From: JBKECO01 sp047974745
GTDB taxonomy: Bacteria > Bacillota > Clostridia > Lachnospirales > Lachnospiraceae
NCBI GenBank assembly: GCA_047974745.1
Contig: JBKECO010000037.1
Coordinates: 1-17,539 of the forward strand
Reading direction: 5' to 3'
DNA: 17,539 nucleotides
The notes below the pieces were generated by a model. That model did not search any database and was not told the origin of the DNA. It was given only the letters and a program-made list of their open reading frames with translations. Positions 5,079-12,311 of the stretch are shown here, piece after piece. The position numbers were made by a program, and so were the translations under genes. Numbering within the stretch: position 1 is the first letter of the stretch; each line of letters starts with the position of its first letter.

Positions 5079-5479
5079 TTGTGTGATTTATTTACTATTC
5101 TTCTAAGATCAGCAGTCTTTTCACAGTGTATACTTCTGTTCCCAGTAACATCATTAATATACCCATCCTTCAAATAGATAAAATAACCATCTTCCTTGGT
5201 GTAGGACATATCTTCAATCATTTCATGATATTTTCTTGGTACTTGCCACTTGTCAAGCATATTCTGTTGTTCTTCTGTGAATCCTTGCTTTTTAGATGAC
5301 AGTTTACTTTTCCCAGTAGAAAGATCATCACATACCAACATATACAGGTATTCATTCACACTTATATTCATTTCATCAGCAGCTTCTTTTATTTTATCCT
5401 TTTTACCTTTGGGAACAACAAAATTGATCCTATCATAATGATCCTTGATATGCTGATTTTTGTATGCAGTTCGATCCAT
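5072..5479 (-). CDS. Ribbon-helix-helix-like DNA-binding protein (135 aa)
   Basis: Residues about 16-55 (YDRINFVVPKGKKDKIKEAA, then DEMNISVNEYLYMLV) have the beta-strand/helix/helix layout of Arc/MetJ-type ribbon-helix-helix domains, which bind DNA as dimers. The rest (TEEQQNMLDKWQVPRKYHEM and onward) is not recognised. The ATG at 5479-5477 with GGGTGA upstream is preferred over a TTG six codons earlier. It is convergent with the integrase and lies between it and the presumed attachment site. A promoter at 5546-5518 overlaps direct repeats that may be its own operator. It could be an excision accessory factor or an autoregulator. The exact role is unknown. Confidence 0.65.
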   Translation of the reverse strand: MDRTAYKNQHIKDHYDRINFVVPKGKKDKIKEAADEMNISVNEYLYMLVCDDLSTGKSKLSSKKQGFTEEQQNMLDKWQVPRKYHEMIEDMSYTKEDGYFIYLKDGYINDVTGNRSIHCEKTADLRRIVNKSHKK

Positions 5480-5517
5480 ATAATCACCCTTTTTCAATAA
5501 TTGAACTATCTTTGAAC

Positions 5518-5546
5518 ATTATAAAATAGTCTTACACAAGACACAA
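5518..5546 (-). promoter_or_regulatory. Promoter of the ribbon-helix-helix-like gene
   Basis: On the minus strand, TTGTGT (5546-5541) and TATAAT (5523-5518) are separated by 17 bp. The -10 is perfect and the -35 matches 4 of 6. The -35 box is one of two CTTGTGT direct repeats spaced 7 bp apart, so a bound regulator could block it. Confidence 0.6.
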
Positions 5547-5564
5547 GTATTTTATTTATGTTTT

Positions 5565-5594
5565 TGTGTATTGTTTGTGTATTACGTGTGTATT
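5565..5594. repeat. Three TGTGTATT repeats at exact 11-bp spacing
   Basis: TGTGTATT occurs at 5565-5572, 5576-5583 and 5587-5594. The 11-bp period places the copies on nearly the same DNA face. The array lies between the ribbon-helix-helix gene promoter and the rpsI terminator. It could be integrase arm-type sites or an operator of the ribbon-helix-helix-like protein. Confidence 0.65.
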
Positions 5595-5624
5595 ACGACT
5601 ATGTTTTGCACAGGATATAAAAGG

Positions 5625-5669
5625 ATAAAACAAAAAGAAAACCCCGAAAACACTGGGTTTTTCGGGGTT
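5625..5669 (-). terminator. rplM-rpsI operon terminator
   Basis: On the minus strand AACCCCGAAAA (5669-5659 complement) pairs with TTTTCGGGGTT (5650-5640 complement) in an 11-bp stem with a 7-base loop. It is followed by TTCTTTTTGTTTTA. It begins 15 bases after the rpsI stop codon and is a strong intrinsic terminator. Confidence 0.88.
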
Positions 5670-5684
5670 GTAAAAAATCTCTTT

Positions 5685-6077
5685 TTATCTCTTTGAAAAC
5701 TGTGGTGCCCTTCTGGCAGCCTTGAGTCCATATTTCTTTCTTTCTTTCATTCTTGGATCACGTGTTAAGTATCCGTTTGATTTCAATACTGGTCTATATT
5801 CAGCGTCTACTTCAAGAAGTGCTCTTGCAATACCATGTCTGATTGCTCCGGCCTGTCCTGTGTATCCACCGCCTTTCACGTTAACTAGAACGTCAAATTT
5901 ATCTGCTGTTTCTGTTGCAACAAGCGGCTGACGTACGATAACTTTTAAAGTCTCAAGACCTAAATATTCATCGATATCTCTTTTATTGATTGTAACCTTA
6001 CCTGTTCCTGGTACTAGATATACTCTGGCAACAGATGATTTTCTTCTTCCTGTTCCATAATACTTTGTATTTGCCAC
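5685..6077 (-). CDS. rpsI: 30S ribosomal protein S9
   Basis: The product has 130 residues, the normal size of bacterial uS9. It has the N-terminal YYGTGRRKSSVARVYLVPGT, the central GGGYTGQAGAIRHGIARALL and the conserved C-terminal tail ending RAPQFSKR, whose basic residues reach the ribosomal P site. The start is GTG at 6077-6075 with AAGGAGGT 9 bases upstream. It follows rplM by about 20 bases, the usual rplM-rpsI pair, and ends in a strong terminator. The 3' end lies at the border of the integrative element. The C-terminus is intact, so any integration at this site restored the reading frame. Confidence 0.97.
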   Translation of the reverse strand: MANTKYYGTGRRKSSVARVYLVPGTGKVTINKRDIDEYLGLETLKVIVRQPLVATETADKFDVLVNVKGGGYTGQAGAIRHGIARALLEVDAEYRPVLKSNGYLTRDPRMKERKKYGLKAARRAPQFSKR

Positions 6078-6098
6078 TGTATTTTACCTCCTTGCCGA

Positions 6099-6527
6099 CT
6101 AAAATGTTAACGCTTCTGGTTTCTGAGCAGCATGTTTGTGATCAGGTCCAGCGTAAACGAATAATTTTTTGTACATTTCTCTTCCTAAAGGTCCTTTTGG
6201 AAGCATTCCCTTAACAGCAAACTCTGTTACTCTTTCAGGGTGTTTCGCTAACATTTCTTTTAATGTAGTTTCTTTCATTCCACCTACATAATCAGAATGG
6301 TGATAATACATTTTCTGGTCTAGTTTCTTTCCAGTAACTTTAATCTTCTCAGCATTAACAACAATCACATAGTCACCTGTGTCGATGTGTGGTGTGAAAA
6401 TCGCTTTATTCTTACCTCTTAATACTTTAGCAATTTCAGATGCTAAACGTCCTAATGTCATTCCATTAGCGTCCACAACATACCATTTTCTATCTATGGT
6501 TGCAGGACTTGCCATAAAAGTTTTCAT
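6099..6527 (-). CDS. rplM: 50S ribosomal protein L13
   Basis: The product has 142 residues, the typical uL13 length. It carries the family motifs KWYVVDANGMTLGRLASEIA, GDYVIVVNAEKIKVTGKK and GMLPKGPLGREMYKKL. L13 is an early assembly protein of the large ribosomal subunit. The ATG at 6527-6525 is chosen because TAGGAGGT lies 8 bases upstream. An in-frame extension to 6599 falls in the leader. It is first of the rplM-rpsI operon, with a perfect-consensus promoter and a leader of about 150 nt that may bind L13 for feedback control, as known for the Firmicutes L13 leader. Confidence 0.97.
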   Translation of the reverse strand: MKTFMASPATIDRKWYVVDANGMTLGRLASEIAKVLRGKNKAIFTPHIDTGDYVIVVNAEKIKVTGKKLDQKMYYHHSDYVGGMKETTLKEMLAKHPERVTEFAVKGMLPKGPLGREMYKKLFVYAGPDHKHAAQKPEALTF

Positions 6528-6675
6528 CGGGTAACCTCCTAATAAAATATCACATTTAAATTCCGACTGATACTTCAAATCACGTATGTCCGGACGCAAT
6601 TATTCATATCACTTGATTCTATAGTATAAACACTTGCCGGGGCTTTGGCTCGTATTCGAAAACTATACTCAGACT
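6528..6675 (-). promoter_or_regulatory. rplM leader, candidate L13 autoregulatory leader
   Basis: The predicted transcript start lies about 148 bases before the rplM ATG. The leader contains AGTATA/TATACT and CCGGAC-type short pairings. An L13 leader element is known upstream of rplM in low-GC Gram-positive bacteria. The match here is by position and length, and a covariance model was not applied. Confidence 0.4.
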
Positions 6676-6680
6676 TAAAC

Positions 6681-6709
6681 ATTATAGTACACGATGCCTC
6701 GTGTGTCAA
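6681..6709 (-). promoter_or_regulatory. Perfect consensus sigma-A promoter of rplM-rpsI
   Basis: On the minus strand, TTGACA (6709-6704) and TATAAT (6686-6681) are separated by exactly 17 bp. It lies between the truA stop and rplM, so the ribosomal pair has its own strong promoter. Confidence 0.9.
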
Positions 6710-6785
6710 GAAAATCCGAATGGTTTTGAAAATAATTATGAGCCTTATAGTCTTGGAAATAATTCCTTATGAATTTTGGAAATTG

Positions 6786-7559
6786 TTAATCCGCAGGGAA
6801 TAGTCCCCATGGAATAGAATCTATTAAGTCGTACTGGATTCCAATCATGGTCAGACCATGGGCAGGTGCAGTTGGTCCGGCTTTTTCTCGATCCAAAGCG
6901 TAAAGACTGTCAGCGACTGATTCCGGACTTCTTTTTCCACTGCCTGCTTCTAATAGGGTTCCCGCAATGATTCTGACCATATTGTATAAGAATCCACTAC
7001 CTGAAATACGGATGGTTATGATATTCTGACAGGACTCCACGTTCAAGGAATAAATTGTTCTGATCGTGCTTTCAACTTTTGTGTGAATCGAGCAGAAGCT
7101 TTTAAAATCATGCTCACCCACCAGGTAGCTCGCTGCTTCCTGCATCTTCTGAATGTTGAGTGGATGATGGTAAAAGTAGCTGTTGATACGTCTAGTGGGA
7201 TCAGGGAATTCCTTGTTCAGTATTCGGTACTCATAGGTCTTTACCGAATTGCAGTGCCTTGGATGAAAATCCTCCGGCACTTGTTCTGAGCTTTGAATTA
7301 CGATATCCTGCGGCATCCTCTGATTGAGTGCATACGATAGTTTTTGAGCCGGTATTTTTGTTATCGTATCAAATACTGCCACATTACCCAGAGAATGCAC
7401 TCCGGCATCTGTTCTACTGGCGCCGATCACAGTGATCGGCTCGCCTAACAAGTCCGTAAGTGCATGATTTAGAATCCCTTCTATTGTAATAGCATTTTGC
7501 TGTAGCTGCCAGCCATGATATAACGTCCCATCATAGGCTACTACCATCTTGACTCTCAT
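6786..7559 (-). CDS. truA: tRNA pseudouridine(38-40) synthase TruA
   Basis: The product has 257 residues, a typical TruA. It has MVVAYDGTLYHGWQLQ at the N-terminus, the catalytic GASRTDAGVHSLG motif with Asp51, and the C-terminal domain with ISGSGFLYNMVRIIAGTLLE and GLTMIGIQYD. It converts uridines 38-40 in the anticodon arm to pseudouridine as a homodimer. It follows ecfT by about 38 bases and precedes rplM, the conserved ecf-truA-rplM-rpsI order of Firmicutes. No terminator is evident after it, so some read-through into rplM is possible. Confidence 0.96.
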   Translation of the reverse strand: MRVKMVVAYDGTLYHGWQLQQNAITIEGILNHALTDLLGEPITVIGASRTDAGVHSLGNVAVFDTITKIPAQKLSYALNQRMPQDIVIQSSEQVPEDFHPRHCNSVKTYEYRILNKEFPDPTRRINSYFYHHPLNIQKMQEAASYLVGEHDFKSFCSIHTKVESTIRTIYSLNVESCQNIITIRISGSGFLYNMVRIIAGTLLEAGSGKRSPESVADSLYALDREKAGPTAPAHGLTMIGIQYDLIDSIPWGLFPAD

Positions 7560-7597
7560 ATACTCTCCTCAATCAAACGTAAAGTGGTTTTGAACGA

Positions 7598-8404
7598 TTA
7601 CACTAAAACGATCCGAAACAGGATCAATAGTATCAGGTAAAAGGTGATAGCTGCATAGGTCCAGATATCTCTAGTCTGGTATCGAAGTGGTTTCATTTTT
7701 GTTCGACCTTCTCCTCCATCATAGCACCTCGCTTCCATAGCCATGGCAAGTTCATCGGCTCTTCGAAATGCAGATACAAAAAGCGGAACCAAAAGTGGTA
7801 TCATATTTTTGGCTTTTTTTATCAGATTTCCACTTTCAAAATCAGCTCCACGCGCCATCTGTGCCTTCATAATGATATCCGTTTCTTCTATCAAAATTGG
7901 AATAAAACGAAGGGCGATGGACATCATCATTGCAATTGCATGTACCGGTACTTTTATTTTTGTCAGAGGCATCAACGCCTTTTCTAATCCGTCCGTTAGT
8001 TGATTCGGCGTTGTTGTAAGTGTCATGATCGACGTACCAATAATCAAATAAGTCAAGCGAACCAGCATAAAGGCAGCATTTTTTACACCCTCCATGGTGA
8101 TACGAAAGACCCAAAAGCTTACCAACACTGTGGTTCCAGGTGTTAAAAATAAATTGAATACTGCTGTCACAGCCATAAGGATCACAATAGCCTTGAGACC
8201 CTTTAGCATAAATTTCAGCGGTACTTTTGAGAGTTTGATACTGAGGATCAAAAACCCAGTGACCAGAAGGAAGCCTGCGATTCCCCGAAATACAAAAAGG
8301 GAGATGATATATATCATGGTTGCCATCAGCTTTACTCGGGGATCCAATTTATGCAGGAGAGAATTTGCAGGGTAGTATTGTCCAATTGTAATATCTCTTA
8401 ACAT
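7598..8404 (-). CDS. ecfT: Energy-coupling factor transporter transmembrane protein EcfT
   Basis: The product has 268 residues with several hydrophobic helices (about 25-60, 68-90, 110-130, 150-172 and 245-267). Two cytoplasmic coupling motifs are AQMARGADFE (A184-R185-G186) and AMEARCYDGG (A225-R226-C227), the Ala-Arg-small signatures whose helices contact the two ATPases. EcfT joins the ATPases to interchangeable substrate-binding S components for vitamin or metal uptake. Its start overlaps the ecfA2 stop by 7 bases. No S component gene is nearby, so this is a shared group II module. Confidence 0.95.
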   Translation of the reverse strand: MLRDITIGQYYPANSLLHKLDPRVKLMATMIYIISLFVFRGIAGFLLVTGFLILSIKLSKVPLKFMLKGLKAIVILMAVTAVFNLFLTPGTTVLVSFWVFRITMEGVKNAAFMLVRLTYLIIGTSIMTLTTTPNQLTDGLEKALMPLTKIKVPVHAIAMMMSIALRFIPILIEETDIIMKAQMARGADFESGNLIKKAKNMIPLLVPLFVSAFRRADELAMAMEARCYDGGEGRTKMKPLRYQTRDIWTYAAITFYLILLILFRIVLV

Positions 8405-9270
8405 TTTATGTCCCCTCTATCAGCAACTTTTAATTGCTTTAGAATATTTTCCTTTGCATCAGAAACAGTCGTTGAACGAATATCTACGTCAATGCCTCTC
8501 TCTTTCAGGTCGTTCATTAAGTAGGTTACCTGAGGAGCAGCAAGTCCTACTGCTTCCAATTCCTTATAATGGAGAAATACCTCCCGGGGAGTATCATCGA
8601 ACATGACTTCGCCTTTATTCATAACAATAATTCTCTCCACATATTTTGCAACATCTTCCATACTGTGGGAAACCAGTATCGTAGTGACACCTCTTTGTAC
8701 ATGCATTTTTGATATCAAATCGAGAATCTCATCCCGCCCCTTTGGATCAAGGCCAGCGGTCGGCTCGTCTAGAACAAGAACCTCTGGCTGCATAGCAAGT
8801 ACTCCTGCAATCGCAACACGTCGTTTCTGTCCACCGGATAATTCAAAGGGAGACTGTGTAAACATCTCCTGTGGAATGCCTACTCCCTTTAATGCATCTT
8901 CTGCACGTTTTCCAGCTTCTTCCTTTGTCAGTCCCTGATTCAGTGGTCCAAAGCAGACATCTTCAAAGATTGTCGTTTCAAATAACTGATGCTCCGGATA
9001 CTGAAATACGAGTCCTATCTTTGTTCGCAGCTGCTGCATGGAATATTTTTCACTATAAATATTGGTTCCGTTAAAGTAAATACTGCCAGTGGTAGCCTTC
9101 ATCAGACCATTCAGATGCTGGATCAAAGTGGATTTTCCAGAGCCGGTATGACCTATTATTCCAATGAATTCTCCATCTTCAAACTTCAGATTTATATTTT
9201 TTAAGGCATGTATTTCATACGAGGTTCCCGCACTATAGGTGTAGTTCACCTGTTCTATTTTGATTGACAT
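8398..9270 (-). CDS. ecfA2: Energy-coupling factor transporter ATPase EcfA2
   Basis: The 290-residue ABC ATPase has Walker A GHTGSGKST (40-48), Q-loop Q90 (FQYPEHQLF), signature LSGGQ (144-148), Walker B VLVLDEP (D168, E169) and switch H202 (VSHSMED). The C-terminal 60 residues (LKERGIDVDIRSTTVSDAKE) form the ECF-type extension. It pairs with EcfA1 to power EcfT and the S components. Its ATG overlaps the end of ecfA1 by 16 bases and its stop overlaps ecfT, so translation is probably coupled. Confidence 0.95.
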   Translation of the reverse strand: MSIKIEQVNYTYSAGTSYEIHALKNINLKFEDGEFIGIIGHTGSGKSTLIQHLNGLMKATTGSIYFNGTNIYSEKYSMQQLRTKIGLVFQYPEHQLFETTIFEDVCFGPLNQGLTKEEAGKRAEDALKGVGIPQEMFTQSPFELSGGQKRRVAIAGVLAMQPEVLVLDEPTAGLDPKGRDEILDLISKMHVQRGVTTILVSHSMEDVAKYVERIIVMNKGEVMFDDTPREVFLHYKELEAVGLAAPQVTYLMNDLKERGIDVDIRSTTVSDAKENILKQLKVADRGDIKC

Positions 9271-10130
9271 TCGCTGCTCCTGTAGCAGGCTTCAATTTCA
9301 TGAACGAGTTCCTCTCTTGTGAGGATTCCATCTGAGATCTCTAGACCTGCCAGTTTAAGTTCATGAGCCAGCATTGTAATCTGTGGTACATCAAGGCTGT
9401 GCTCTTGCAATTCTTCTACTCTTGAAAAAACTTCTTTGGGTGTTCCCTGCATTACGACTCTACCATGATCCATGACATACACATGATCTGCTCCCACGAC
9501 CTCTTCCATATAATGTGTGATCAGAATGATTGTGATCCTCTTTGTCTTATTCAGCTCATGTACTGCTGTAAGGACCTCTTTTCGACCACTTGGATCCAGC
9601 ATCGCGGTCGGCTCATCAAGTACTATACATTTTGGCTCCATAGCCATAACACCAGCGATGGCAACTCTTTGTTTTTGACCGCCGGAAAGCTTGTTTGGAG
9701 AGTGGGTTCGATATTCGAGCATATCAACTGACCTCAGGCTATCCTCAACTCGTTTCCATATTTCCTCTGTGGGAACGCCTAAGTTTTCCGGTCCAAAACC
9801 AACATCCTCTTCCACAACAGAAGCAATGATCTGATTGTCCGGATTTTGAAATACCATACCTGCGGCTTTTCGAATTGCGTGAATATTCGCATGCTCCTTT
9901 GTATCCATTCCATCTACCCACAGAGTGCCGGTTGATGGCTCTAATAGTGCGTTGATATGCTTTGCCAAAGTCGATTTTCCAGAGCCATTGTGACCGAGAA
10001 TCGCAATAAAGTCTCCTTCTCTGATCTCAAGATCCACCTGGTCGACTGCGGTATGCATGGATTCAATATTTCCCTCTTCATCTCTTCGAATGTATTCGTG
10101 CACCAGTTTATCTGCTTTTAAAAATTCCAT
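9255..10130 (-). CDS. ecfA1: Energy-coupling factor transporter ATPase EcfA1
   Basis: The 291-residue ABC ATPase has Walker A GHNGSGKST (46-54), Q95 (FQNPDNQI), signature LSGGQ (148-152), Walker B CIVLDEP (D172, E173) and switch H206 (ITHYMEE). The N-terminus has the longer HEYIRRDEEG insertion typical of EcfA1 relative to EcfA2. It forms the EcfA1-EcfA2 heterodimer. Its start codon directly abuts the trmL stop. Many Firmicutes have rplQ upstream of this gene, whereas here trmL and an aminotransferase/Lrp pair lie upstream. Confidence 0.95.
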   Translation of the reverse strand: MEFLKADKLVHEYIRRDEEGNIESMHTAVDQVDLEIREGDFIAILGHNGSGKSTLAKHINALLEPSTGTLWVDGMDTKEHANIHAIRKAAGMVFQNPDNQIIASVVEEDVGFGPENLGVPTEEIWKRVEDSLRSVDMLEYRTHSPNKLSGGQKQRVAIAGVMAMEPKCIVLDEPTAMLDPSGRKEVLTAVHELNKTKRITIILITHYMEEVVGADHVYVMDHGRVVMQGTPKEVFSRVEELQEHSLDVPQITMLAHELKLAGLEISDGILTREELVHEIEACYRSSECQSK

Positions 10131-10637
10131 CTACAGTTCCTTCCACTTCAGATGATGCAGTTCTCCCTGCAACTTCATCTGATCAAAGTGATTTTGTCTT
10201 AATGCTTCATATAAGATGACTGCAACAGAATTACTTAAATTTAGAGAACGGATCTGATCCATCATAGGTATTCTCACACAGGTATCTTCATAGTCCACCA
10301 GTATTTCTTCCGGTATTCCGGCACTTTCTTTTCCAAACATGATAAAACAATCCGATTCGTATGTGACCTCTGTATAAAGGTGTCTGCCTTTTGTTGTTGC
10401 CATATATATCTTTGCATTTGGATTTTTCTGTAAAAAATCCCCCCAGCAGGAATATCTTGACACTTTGAGGTCGTTCCAGTAATCCATACCTGCACGACGT
10501 ATTTCTTTTTCATTCAGTCGAAACCCAAGGGGTTCGATCAGATGGAGCTGTGTATCTGTTGCTGCACAGGTTCGCCCGATATTTCCTGTATTTGCAGGGA
10601 TCTCAGGTTCATGTAAAATAATATTTAGTTTTGCCAT
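10131..10637 (-). CDS. trmL: tRNA (cytidine/uridine-34 2'-O)-methyltransferase TrmL
   Basis: The 168-residue protein of the SPOUT fold is of TrmL size. Visible motifs are LHEPEIPANTGNIGRTCAAT at the N-terminus, FIMFGKESAGIPEEIL (SAM-site knot loop) and IPMMDQIRSLNLSNSVAVIL (third SPOUT motif). Family members methylate the ribose of the wobble base of certain leucine tRNAs using S-adenosylmethionine. It lies five bases after the aminotransferase stop and abuts ecfA1, so it is within the long minus-strand operon. Confidence 0.93.
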   Translation of the reverse strand: MAKLNIILHEPEIPANTGNIGRTCAATDTQLHLIEPLGFRLNEKEIRRAGMDYWNDLKVSRYSCWGDFLQKNPNAKIYMATTKGRHLYTEVTYESDCFIMFGKESAGIPEEILVDYEDTCVRIPMMDQIRSLNLSNSVAVILYEALRQNHFDQMKLQGELHHLKWKEL

Positions 10638-10642
10638 GGTAT

Positions 10643-11821
10643 TTATCTGTTCCTTTGTTCAAGTAGTCTGTTTACAAAATTCTCGATCCGATCCAAAGCT
10701 GTTCGTAAATTGTCTAGTGAATACGCATATGAAATGCGAATAAAGCCTTCACCGCAGTCACCGAAAGCCGTTCCCGGTACGACAGCGACTTTTTCTTCTT
10801 CTAATAGTCTAGTGGCAAACTCCTCGCTGCTCATATGAAACTGACTGATAGAAGGGAACATATAAAATGCACCATAGGGTTCAAAGCATTCCAATCCCAT
10901 TTCTGTAAAACGATGAATCAGATATCGGCGCCGTCTGTCATACTCCTCACGCATCATCGCTACATCGGGATCGCCATGTTTCACAGCTTTGACTGCTGCA
11001 TATTGACTGATTGTAGGTGCACACATTATAGCATACTGATGTATTTTTAACATCTGCTCAATGATAGTTTCAGGACCGCAGGCATAACCAAGTCTCCATC
11101 CTGTCATTGCATATGCTTTTGAGAAGCCATTAATTGTAATCGTTCTCTCCCACATTCCCGGAATAGATGCCATGGATACATGTTCGTCATCTCCGTATGT
11201 CAGTTCTGCATAGATCTCATCACTTAGCACAAATAGATCATGTTCGATCACGACCTCTGCGATTTCCTCTAGATCCTTTCGCCGCATAACTCCACCTGTG
11301 GGATTATTTGGAAAAGAAAGGATCAAAAGCTTTGACTTTGGCGTAATTGCTGCACGAAGTTCATCGGCTGTCAGTCTGAATTCATTTTCATTTTTTAATT
11401 CGATTACCACCGGTGTACCATTGGCAAGAATAGCGCAGGGCACATAAGAAACATAGCTCGGCTGCGGTATCAGCACCTCATCTCCGGGATCCAGCATGGC
11501 ACGCATCGCAATATCGATGGCTTCGCTTCCGCCGACCGTGATCAGGATTTCTTTGTCGGGACGATAATGAATATCAAATCTTCGCTTTAAATACTCAGAG
11601 ATCTCTTCTTTGAGTTCCTTTAGACCAGCATTCGATGTATAAAAAGTATGCCCCTTTTCCAGAGAAAAAATTCCTTCATCACGAATATGCCAGGGCGTAT
11701 CGAAATCCGGCTCGCCCACACCAAGAGATATCGCATCTGTCATTTCACTGACTATATCAAAAAATTTACGGATACCAGAGGGTCTGATACCTGTGATTGC
11801 CTTACCTAGTGGATTTCTCAT
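10643..11821 (-). CDS. PLP-dependent class I/II aminotransferase
   Basis: The product has 392 residues, full length for fold-type I class I aminotransferases. PLP-site residues are visible: the Schiff-base lysine K235 (NGFSKAYAMTGWRLGY), PNNPTGG (about 171-177), DEIY (201-204) and the C-terminal RISYAY arginine that would bind the substrate carboxylate. The N-terminal ISLGVGEPDFDTP is typical of the aspartate/aromatic/PatA-like group. The amino-acid substrate cannot be told from the sequence. Its start overlaps the end of the Lrp/AsnC gene by 4 bases (ATGA), so the regulator probably senses an amino acid linked to this enzyme (inference). Confidence 0.93.
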   Translation of the reverse strand: MRNPLGKAITGIRPSGIRKFFDIVSEMTDAISLGVGEPDFDTPWHIRDEGIFSLEKGHTFYTSNAGLKELKEEISEYLKRRFDIHYRPDKEILITVGGSEAIDIAMRAMLDPGDEVLIPQPSYVSYVPCAILANGTPVVIELKNENEFRLTADELRAAITPKSKLLILSFPNNPTGGVMRRKDLEEIAEVVIEHDLFVLSDEIYAELTYGDDEHVSMASIPGMWERTITINGFSKAYAMTGWRLGYACGPETIIEQMLKIHQYAIMCAPTISQYAAVKAVKHGDPDVAMMREEYDRRRRYLIHRFTEMGLECFEPYGAFYMFPSISQFHMSSEEFATRLLEEEKVAVVPGTAFGDCGEGFIRISYAYSLDNLRTALDRIENFVNRLLEQRNR

Positions 11822-12300
11822 GGAGTAATCAACATCCTTTCATCTTTTGCAGGTTCCGTCATAATAGTTCCATGATCTTTATATTTTTTCAAAATGAAAT
11901 TTGTTTTGGTGGATAGGACTGATTCAAGAGGTGAAAGCTTTTCTGAAACAAATTGGGATACTTCCCGAAGCGTTTTTCCTTCCACGATCACCATAAAGTC
12001 AAATCCGCCTGATATCAGATAGACAGAATCTACTTCTGGATATTTGTAGATACGTTCAGCGACCTTATCAAATCCCATACCTCGCTGCGGTGTCACCCGC
12101 ACCTCGATTAAAGCCGTCACCTTTTCAATCCCTGTCTTATCCCAGTTGATCAGGGTATGATATCCGCAAATGATATGTTCTTCCTGCATCGCTTCAAGCT
12201 CATTGATTACGGCTGTTTCCTCTACTCCGAGCATGACAGCTAATTCCTTCAGGTCGATCCTGCTGTTTTTTTCGATAAATGTAAGAATTTTCTCTCTCAT
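11818..12300 (-). CDS. Lrp/AsnC family transcriptional regulator
   Basis: The product has 160 residues. An N-terminal winged HTH (DLKELAVMLGVEETAVINEL, with IICGYHTLINWD as the wing) is followed by a RAM domain (VTALIEVRVTPQRG, EVDSVYLISGGFDFMVIVEG) that would bind amino acids and form octamers. The HTH departs a little from the usual RITNAELA pattern. It is translationally coupled to the downstream aminotransferase (4-base overlap), suggesting that it controls this operon. It starts 11 bases after the AIR-synthase-like gene, so it is unlikely to have a promoter of its own. Confidence 0.93.
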   Translation of the reverse strand: MREKILTFIEKNSRIDLKELAVMLGVEETAVINELEAMQEEHIICGYHTLINWDKTGIEKVTALIEVRVTPQRGMGFDKVAERIYKYPEVDSVYLISGGFDFMVIVEGKTLREVSQFVSEKLSPLESVLSTKTNFILKKYKDHGTIMTEPAKDERMLITP

Positions 12301-12311
12301 TGAATTCTCCT

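Larger units (their letters stand above)
1..5640. mobile_element. Integrative element, right-hand portion, next to rpsI
   Basis: This stretch holds a tyrosine integrase, an excisionase-like protein, two XRE-type regulators, small unknown genes and an IS21 copy. It is visibly more A/T-rich than the core genes beyond 5690. It stops next to the rpsI terminator and 3' end, and rpsI 3' ends are known integration sites for Firmicutes elements (recalled knowledge, not searched). The right border is approximate, somewhere in 5600-5700. The left border and second attachment site lie outside the window. No conjugation gene is visible here, so it could be an ICE, an IME or a phage-like island. Confidence 0.75.

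Noticed and set aside
5072..5479. Toxin-antitoxin pair with the ribbon-helix-helix protein as antitoxin
   Set aside because: No partner toxin gene is adjacent. The flanking genes are the convergent integrase and rpsI, and the protein is longer than typical ribbon-helix-helix antitoxins.
6721..6785. Terminator between truA and rplM
   Set aside because: Short A/T-rich partial repeats occur (GGAAAT, AATTCC), but there is no stable GC-containing stem followed by a T-run.
7842..8114. Minus-strand frame of 90 codons inside ecfT
   Set aside because: It is an out-of-frame shadow of ecfT with an odd His/Asp/Asn-rich composition. The ecfT frame has full family motifs.
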